From positions 23,218,330-23,282,329 of the forward strand of contig NW_019211459.1 in NCBI RefSeq assembly GCF_002443255.2: a stretch of 64,000 nucleotides of DNA. Reading direction: 5' to 3'. A program made the position numbers and the translations under genes. The DNA is from Varroa destructor (taxonomy: Eukaryota > Arthropoda > Arachnida > Mesostigmata > Varroidae). How positions within the stretch are numbered: the stretch's first letter is position 1; every line of letters begins with the position of its first letter. Below the pieces are notes generated by a model. It had not been told where the DNA came from. It searched no databases and saw nothing but the letters and a program-made list of their open reading frames with translations. Positions 57,770-64,000 of the stretch are shown here, piece by piece.

Positions 57770-59650
57770 GCAGTCAAAGTCGTGTCAGCTTGCCTAGCTA
57801 ACAAAAGGAAAAAGCTTTGTCAGCTGACTCGCGGCTGTGGCTTTCCTTGTCACGGATGAAAGCGTACATCCAGTGAGAAGAACGAAGAGGCAAAGATTCG
57901 AAAGACCATCGTTAAAATCGAAAGAGTTTTAATGGTCGCAGGCCATAATGGGGATGCTTTGCACATTTCTATGTCATTTGACCTCCGTTATGTGTAACAG
58001 TAGTTAGATACGTTTGAAGATTAGTGTGAGATATTAACGTAAGTAAGTTGATTTAGTTTAGACAGGGCGTACATTAGCAATTGAACAATAAACTTTGATG
58101 AATAAGCATGTAAAATGTGGCTATGGACGGCAGCGTGAGATTTGAACGCCAACAAACGTTTTATGTCTAGCTTTGGCATATGTGTCCATTTGATAAGTAC
58201 ATATTGTTTTTACTTTCCCATCATTTATAGTCGTCAGTCTTCGCTAACCAGGTTCAAACCGCTCAATTGCCAAAGTCAGAAATTTGCCACTTGCGTCATA
58301 TGGACATGTATGATAGTGCTTGTAAGATCTACGTAATATTTAATTATTTGTCAGTCATACTAGGATCGTTACTAACGTAATAATGTAGCTATTTTTTGCC
58401 TTGTGTCTGCCTGATCGTTGTAAATGTTCGAGCAGAATTGGCTACCTATGAACTTTTTCTACTTGTTACTGATCGCGTCAATCCAGTTTCCTTCGGTGTT
58501 TGTCTGATCTGTTCTCACGCTTGGTTTTAGTAGACCGCTCCGATTTGTGAGCAGAGCATCCTTCCCAATCCAGAAGATCACAGAGAGATTGAGTGAGTGG
58601 CCCTTTGATCAGATGATCCTCAGGGAAAGATCAGCCTACCAACCTTTCGCCGTATTTGTTTACGTATCGTAAACACAGCGACATCGTGTATAACAACCAC
58701 AGCGGCAGACTTCTGGTACTGCAGAGTGTGGGAAGAGCTCTATATGAGCGCAAAGTATCTTAACCTGAACGTATATTCGAATTACTGTTGACCTATTCTG
58801 TGGAGCGTGGCTTGTCTTATGCCATCACTTGTCCGAATTCGTGGCGCCAAATTATGAAATATAAACATTTCATAATTTGGCTACTTTATATTGACATCTT
58901 TATTAATTGATTTGACGTGAATAATTGAGCCATAAATATAAAATTATAGTGATATTTTCATTAACTGAATAAGTTCTTCGTTACTTTGATACACAGATGA
59001 GTACACGAATTACTTTATAAAACATATCGCTGTTTTAGGGAAAAATTACACTTAGTCAATTCTGTTATTTTACCGCTTACTGATCTAGCACAATTACGCA
59101 GCGGCCATTTGCAGGAAGGTCGAACCAGCATAAACGTTTAGTACTTATGGAGTGTGAGACTTAAGGTAATTTACCTGGAAAACATAAAGAAGTTTAGAAA
59201 ATGTAAATTTCTAATTAAACCTCTAGAACTAAATAACTAGGCTTTATAACAATATGTCTTTAATTGGAGAATTTAGTTATTCGAATTCGTATTACGAACT
59301 TCTATAAGTGATGTATTGAGAAGGTCGCACGGTCTGGCCCCACCTGAACCTATTTCAGGCCAATTAACAATCTATATTCTTTGTGCAGTCACTTACATGT
59401 TTATATATTTGCTGAATTCCAAGTAAAAAAATATTTAATCTCAACCGAATTGTACTAATCGTCATCGTACCTTCGGCGTGCGTTCCTGTTAACGAGTTTG
59501 AAGAGACCTTTTTTTTTCTCGAAACCTGATCGAAATTAGTCTGCTACTCCGGCTCGAAAATTTCACATCGATCAGCACAGTTAATCCTAGCCTAATGTTA
59601 TTTCAAGGTATTCCTGCTCTCGTTCGAGATCCAAGCTACTTCTTCTTGAG
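57770..59650. other. AT-rich tract with the 58847 inverted repeat
   Basis: No supported exon. The only distinct structure is the perfect inverted repeat. Confidence 0.4.
58847..58880. repeat. Perfect 14-bp inverted repeat, 6-nt spacer
   Basis: CCAAATTATGAAAT, six bases (ATAAAC), then the exact reverse complement. It could be a hairpin, a remnant of a short palindromic element or a dimeric protein-binding site. Confidence 0.9.
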
Positions 59651-59694
59651 AACTCGATTTTCCTTTGCGCTCTTTTCTCTTCCCTTTTTGGCAG

Positions 59695-59925
59695 CTCCAA
59701 CAAGCTGGCGACGAGGTTTCTCAGGGGTTTCGGGTACCGGGCACGATTCGATCAGCTTCTTTCTCCATTCGGATAGCTGAGTATCTGCGGAGCTCGCCAG
59801 GTAGCTTTAACTACATCTCGAGCAGCCCCACCTACAAATTGACTCAAGACCCGGCGATCCATGTGCGCGACTTACGCAATCCACGAAACACCGCAACGGC
59901 CGTAGGAGTCCTCAAAAAGGGCTGA
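59695..59925 (+). CDS. Candidate terminal exon, 76 residues
   Basis: An outstanding acceptor (TTTCCTTTGCGCTCTTTTCTCTTCCCTTTTTGGCAG, 59660-59694) precedes a phase-0 frame LQQAGDEVSQGFRVPGTIRS, ... SSPTYKLTQDPAIHVRDLRN, ending VLKKG and TGA. Codon composition looks coding-like. A short upstream start exon (ATG 59595, donor CAAG-GTATTC, 87-nt intron) fits a different frame, so the true upstream exon is unknown. No family is recognised. Confidence 0.38.
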   Translation, partial: LQQAGDEVSQGFRVPGTIRSASFSIRIAEYLRSSPGSFNYISSSPTYKLTQDPAIHVRDLRNPRNTATAVGVLKKG

Positions 59926-60002
59926 GTCAGAGACACATGAAGGGTTTCCCAGCGCACCCTCGTTTCTACGTTCAGGTTGAGGGCATATCGAGTTGCCTTT
60001 AA

Positions 60003-60239
60003 ACAAAGTATTCCAAAATCAGCTATACTTTATGCCGATCCGTGTACTGCGCAACTTCGAGATTGTGTATCCTGTTTGATCCGTACTCTGATAAGCTAGT
60101 AATGTCTGTGTTTGTCATAGGTAGTGCATACGCCACCCACGTTGTGGCTAGAGGGCAGTTAAACGGGGTGGCGAAGACGGGAGGCAAGGGTCCCGCCTTC
60201 GGAGGAACACGGAGACCTGAAGACCAAAGGGAAATATAG
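60003..60239 (+). CDS. Open frame, 78 residues, Gly/Ala-rich end
   Basis: Open from TAA (60000-60002) to TAG at 60239. An internal ATG (60102, G at -3) would give MSVFVIGSAYATHVVARGQL, then NGVAKTGGKGPAFGGTRRPE and DQREI (45 aa). The reverse strand is open in register (60247-60023), as often happens over or near coding-like GC-rich DNA, so strand is uncertain. Confidence 0.27.
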   Translation, partial: TKYSKISYTLCRSVYCATSRLCILFDPYSDKLVMSVFVIGSAYATHVVARGQLNGVAKTGGKGPAFGGTRRPEDQREI

Positions 60240-60858
60240 AGGAACAAGCGGATCCCTAATCCTTAAAATACCATCGGTGAGAAATTGGCTGGTGGTTACT
60301 TCGTTTAGAGGCTAAACAGATGAGCAAAAAGGGAAAGCTGCTGTGCTTTTGATACACGCCATTTCAAAAAAGATATTAGTTCTCTTGTCTGGTAGAAATT
60401 TTTCGCTTAATCCGCGCTTCTATTAAATCAAACTGAGCAGTCTTTGGAAGGCCTAATTGGTTCGATTTGTTACCACACCACTTTAACCAAACAAAGAAAA
60501 ACACTGACGTTAGTAAACGCTTTAACTGGCAGGCCTAACCAGGCAAGGAGGAAACTCTAAATAGAACAGCTACAAGATCAACATGTACAACTGAAATATA
60601 TGCATAAATATCCTACTATTCCTAATGACCTAAACTAGACAATAGTTACAACAGTTTGCACTCGATCATGAATTGCCCCCATTATCTTTAGATATACAAA
60701 TAAGAGCTTTCACTTATTACTATTACAGAAATATTTAACTGTTACAAGAACGTGATCAACAGCCCGACATAGACTCTCGACAAATCAGTTATTGCTTATC
60801 ATGTTGCCATCGTATTATCATTATACACATGAGACGTTTATATATAGATGTGTATATC

Positions 60859-60890
60859 TATATACATATATATATATATATATGTATATA
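60859..60890. repeat. 32-bp perfect TA-rich palindrome
   Basis: TATATACATA...TATGTATATA is its own reverse complement. It adjoins a second small inverted repeat (TATATAGAT/ATCTATATA) at about 60841-60862. Confidence 0.9.
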
Positions 60891-61017
60891 GGTGTTTGCA
60901 TATACCTGTACCCGTAAAATATAGGGTGTCAGAAGAAAAGGTGTTTCGCGGGATTATTTTGCTCGATCGAAACACATCAAAGCCAGAGTAAGCGACCGGG
61001 TGATCAGGACAGAGAGA

Positions 61018-61251
61018 ATGAGAGATAACGGCGCTATGGTGAGCTTCGTCCGTTTAGCCAGCAACAGCAGCCTCCTGTCTCAGCGCGATCTCGGTGGAAT
61101 TTCTTTTGAGCGTGAGTGTACTCCTCTTCTCTACGAAGGAGCACTGATCGTTCTGCAGGTCAGTCAGCTACATAGCAAACGTCTAGCTCGCAGCTATCAG
61201 AGTATCAAGTTAGCGAACAGGCACCTTAAAACGTCGTCGACGACCACCTAG
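61018..61251 (+). CDS. Candidate first coding exon or small gene, 77 aa
   Basis: ATG 61018 has A at -3. The frame MRDNGAMVSFVRLASNSSLL, then SQRDLGGISFERECTPLLYE and onward ends at TAG. An internal CTGCAG-GTCAGT donor (61159) in phase 0 suggests the exon may stop at ...EGALIVLQ. No signal peptide or known domain. Confidence 0.33.
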   Translation: MRDNGAMVSFVRLASNSSLLSQRDLGGISFERECTPLLYEGALIVLQVSQLHSKRLARSYQSIKLANRHLKTSSTTT

Positions 61252-61372
61252 AAGTCACCTTGATCCCCATTGCGCAGTACTTTGCGCCAGCGTCGCCGAG
61301 ACAAACACTTCTTCTGCTTCGTGAGTGGAGGCTGGCTGCGGGTGGTTGGGCGCCTGGCATACCTTCGTTTAA

Positions 61373-61642
61373 TATCGTCTGCTAATAATTCTCTCTACTT
61401 TAAATTCCAATAAGGCTGGCTATTGGCGCACTTTGTGGGTCGGATCAGACGGAGAACCTGAAATGGGGTCGCTCAGTAAAGTCTTGCTCGTCGCTTCTGC
61501 TACCGCCGGAACAACTATGGCAGGCGAAATGGTCTCTCTTAGAGCGAACTGGCAGCGTATTATGTGCAGTACACCTGGCGGCACCCGCAGATGCCCCAGC
61601 GAGCTGATTTTAGTCACTTTAACTTACTGCATGCTATGTTAG
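61373..61642 (+). CDS. Open frame, 89 residues
   Basis: Open from TAA (61370-61372) to TAG. ATG 61463 (G at -3, G at +4) would start MGSLSKVLLVASATAGTTMA, then GEMVSLRANWQRIMCSTPGG and a Cys-containing hydrophobic end. The antisense strand is open in register (61617-61420) and equally plausible by eye, so strand is uncertain. Confidence 0.27.
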   Translation, partial: YRLLIILSTLNSNKAGYWRTLWVGSDGEPEMGSLSKVLLVASATAGTTMAGEMVSLRANWQRIMCSTPGGTRRCPSELILVTLTYCMLC

Positions 61643-62038
61643 GATTATGGTAGTGCTGTATATACTTTGTAAGCATGTCGACCAGTGAAAGTCCTCGCGC
61701 TAACACTACCATTAAGCATTGCATATGTATATATATATATGAAGGACACATCGATTAATGACGCGGAGTTCCTGCTCAGCCAGGTGCAAGCGTGCACTTC
61801 TCTTATTCGGTCGTAAATTAAAAAAAAATAGCTTGTAAACGTACTTGATAAAATGTTCGACTGGTTAATGTAATATCTGTGGCAGGTGTGTAGAAATCGA
61901 TGATCCTGCTATAAAAATGTCACTGTTGGGAGTGATTTTAAAATGAAAACTATTTTCATTTCATTTCAACATGACCCCGATCCGCAATTCGACCAATAAG
62001 AACAGTACTGCGGTCGGAAAAACTAATAATCAAGCTTT

Positions 62039-62764
62039 ATGAGGTATTGTACAAAAGCATTTCTAAACCTTACCGTTGACCAGCTTAACGAATCACTTAC
62101 CTGTGAGATAGCTCGACGCTTCTACGAAAACCCCCTAAACCTCTTCTCCTCCTACTCCAACCTCCTGGTACGGCAAACGATTTCACAAAATATATTTCTT
62201 CTGTCATTATTAATAAAGTATTTTTGGATATTCATTTTCAGTTTTGGCTAATTTCGTCTTCTACTTAGGTAAATGTTTGTCCTCTTCCAGACAATCGACA
62301 AGACAGGTGATGGGTATAATTTTCTCTATTTTCTTTTTTTTTTGACCAGTTTATAGCTGCCAAAAATCAAATATTCTCATCGAATCCGCCTTAGTACACA
62401 CAAACTTCGTACGCGCATGCTCACTGCTCCATGGCACCTGGCCAGTACGCCAGCTATTTTGTGCGTTCGGTGGCGAGCGGTCTGCAACTCTGTAATCGCT
62501 TCCCTGAACTGTCATAAAACCCGAGCAGTTGTTCCCTCAGGGCCGATCGCAGAGTCGGGTGAGGCGATAAAGTTGGAGACGTCGAGCGCCGATGTGCGCG
62601 ACTGTTCAGCTCTTCATTCACGAGCATCCCAAACGCGCCCCGTCTATGAAAGCGTTTTAAAAAACAGCCTTACCACGATCCGAACTAGTTGGACGAAGAC
62701 GGCGGCGGACACGGCAAGCGACATAGACCCATCGTATAAGCGTGTGCGACGTCATTTGGGATGA
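62039..62764 (+). CDS. Candidate two-exon gene, 178 aa, function unknown
   Basis: Exon 1 (62039-62167): ATG, MRYCTKAFLNLTVDQLNESL, then TCEIARRFYENPLNLFSSYS and NLL, ending CTG-GTACGG in phase 0. A 189-nt intron ends in a long T-rich tract and TTTATAG (62356). Exon 2 (62357-62764) continues in phase 0 for 135 codons: a basic start (LPKIKYSHRIRLSTHKLRTR), a Cys-containing middle, an acidic/Ser stretch and the end YKRVRRHLG, then TGA. No domain is recognised. It is one of the longest phase-consistent models in the window and has a strong acceptor. Confidence 0.42.
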
Positions 62765-62986
62765 AATCATGATGTTTTTAGACGGATAAACGGCCACCCA
62801 ATAACCTAGCTCCTAGTGTAATACTCTCAATGTTCGTTTTTCGTAAAAGGGGGATTTATTTGCAGCACCTGCTAAGCAAGTACTAAGTGTTTGCGCCCAC
62901 TGTTTCTATTCTCCGTCTCTGAGAAATAAAGCGGGGATGCTCGAGTGAATCTGGCATCATTTCGGTGCTGGGAAAGCTTGAAGATT

Positions 62987-63076
62987 ATGGCGACTAGGTC
63001 GGCATCGACCAGCAAGCCAGCCGCATCGGAGCGTCCAGAAATCAGCAGTCGACCGAGGTCCCCCGTCTCTCATTAG
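62987..63076 (+). CDS. Short ORF with strong start context, 29 aa
   Basis: ATG 62987 has A at -3 and G at +4. It encodes MATRSASTSKPAASERPEIS, then SRPRSPVSH and TAG, a Ser/Arg/Pro-rich disordered-type N-terminus. It could be a first coding exon if a donor such as GACCGAG-GTCCCC (63058) is used. The antisense frame (63202-62957) is also open. Confidence 0.2.
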   Translation: MATRSASTSKPAASERPEISSRPRSPVSH

Positions 63077-63556
63077 GGCGTTTGCCGCGGGCGATGGTCG
63101 AAAAGCCGCCTTCGTTGAATAAAAAGTGGCGAGGTGATTAACACAGAAGCGAACGGGCGCGCGCTCAGGAGACGCACAAGACACGTACGCTAGCGGCAGC
63201 AACGTCAGAAATAGGGACGTTGGCCCAGAGCGATCCAGGCAGTTGCAAGGAAAAGAACCGGGATGACGGGAAACGCGACGGTTAGGAAACTAGGCTTTAA
63301 AAAAAGCCTAAGGAGCCCGACGTTTCGCGTACAGACGACGAACCGCCGAAGGACTAACGCCGCCGGTAGCCTGCCTTCCCGTCATCTGTGACGCCATGGG
63401 TGTCTGGCAATGACTGGGAATCAGGTCTAGTTATTTTTGTGTCTCTCCTTATATAAAAGATACTATCATTTCTACTGCAGTGCTAAAGCTGCGTTCAGAT
63501 TATGCCCTCATACGCTCTTATTTAATGTTAGGCTCAATTAGTACTAGGAATATTGA

Positions 63557-63574
63557 TAGAAGAAGAAGAAGAAG
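63557..63574. repeat. GAA microsatellite
   Basis: About five to six GAA units. Confidence 0.9.
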
Positions 63575-64000
63575 CGGTTACGACTCGATAGAAGAAATAA
63601 AATCATGTACACTAATACTGCCTGAAAATAAAGACAGTTGAAGTCGATTGCACAATCAAACTCAGTGGTGATGTTAGAAAAATGGAATACGTAAGAAAAT
63701 AGTATGAGATTAGGTGTGATCTTTACGGATAATTTTCTTCTTTTTTATCAAGAAAAGGCTATAGGCGTTGTGAAGAATCAGTTGAATGCTAGCAAGTGAT
63801 AAGTAAAGGGCTTTGTCATTTGTTACATATTTGTTAAGGATTCCAAAGATTGCCAAAAACGTAGGATCAGAAAAAATCTTGTCACACAAATTGGGTCAAC
63901 AAATCTTTTTTGGCTTAATACATTTTTTGTGTTTGATATGCCTACTGCAAATGGTTAATTTTAAGCTTTATATATTTGACCCACGTGATTTACCTTGAAT

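Overview
The window looks like eukaryotic nuclear DNA, most likely from a small-genome invertebrate and plausibly an arthropod. It alternates between AT-rich stretches and GC-richer patches. It carries animal-type microsatellites (TA, GA, GT, GAA, GCC, GACA/TGCC), long poly-A and poly-T tracts, and decayed mariner-type transposase sequence. No bacterial operons, Shine-Dalgarno-led gene arrays, rRNA, confident tRNA or CRISPR were seen. The species cannot be told from the sequence.

The only protein family I recognise with confidence is Tc1/mariner transposase, as a relic near 13.1-13.4 kb and a weaker C-terminal relic near 32.4 kb. No uninterrupted reading frame on either strand exceeds about 160 codons, and none of the host-like ORFs gave me a secure family name. 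I therefore built candidate gene models by eye from a polypyrimidine-AG acceptor, a GT donor, phase continuity across the junction, an initiator context and a long open frame. Many models share introns of about 72-94 nt, which fits a compact genome. Short two-exon models like these also arise by chance in 64 kb, so confidences are low to moderate, and every model needs RNA-seq or homology support.

Layout. 0-13 kb: a two-exon minus model at 2.8-3.1 kb, a plus model with an in-frame TAG at 4.8-5.3 kb, a GC-rich ORF at 9.5-9.8 kb, then a purine-skewed tract. 13-24.4 kb: the mariner relic, a secreted ORF near 15 kb, a three-exon secreted-peptide model at 18.4-18.8 kb and a Cys-rich ORF at 24.1-24.4 kb. 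25-34.6 kb: models on both strands (25.6-26.0, 27.5-27.8, 29.6-30.0, 30.6-31.5, 31.5-31.8, 33.6-33.8 and 34.2-34.5 kb). 37-48 kb: a Cys/Lys-rich plus model, two long minus ORFs, a 5'-end model at 43.0-43.3 kb and three small minus ORFs, two of them secreted-peptide-like. 48.6-54 kb: a run of plus-strand models. 55-64 kb: a minus exon at 55.1 kb, a head-to-head overlapping pair at 57 kb, and several plus-strand exons at 59.7-62.8 kb.

The most interesting leads are small secreted, dibasic-site-containing precursors, above all 18.4-18.8 kb with a C-x6-C loop and 47.6-47.9 kb with several basic cleavage sites. They resemble neuropeptide precursors in architecture but match no family I know. Nothing supports a shared pathway among the genes.
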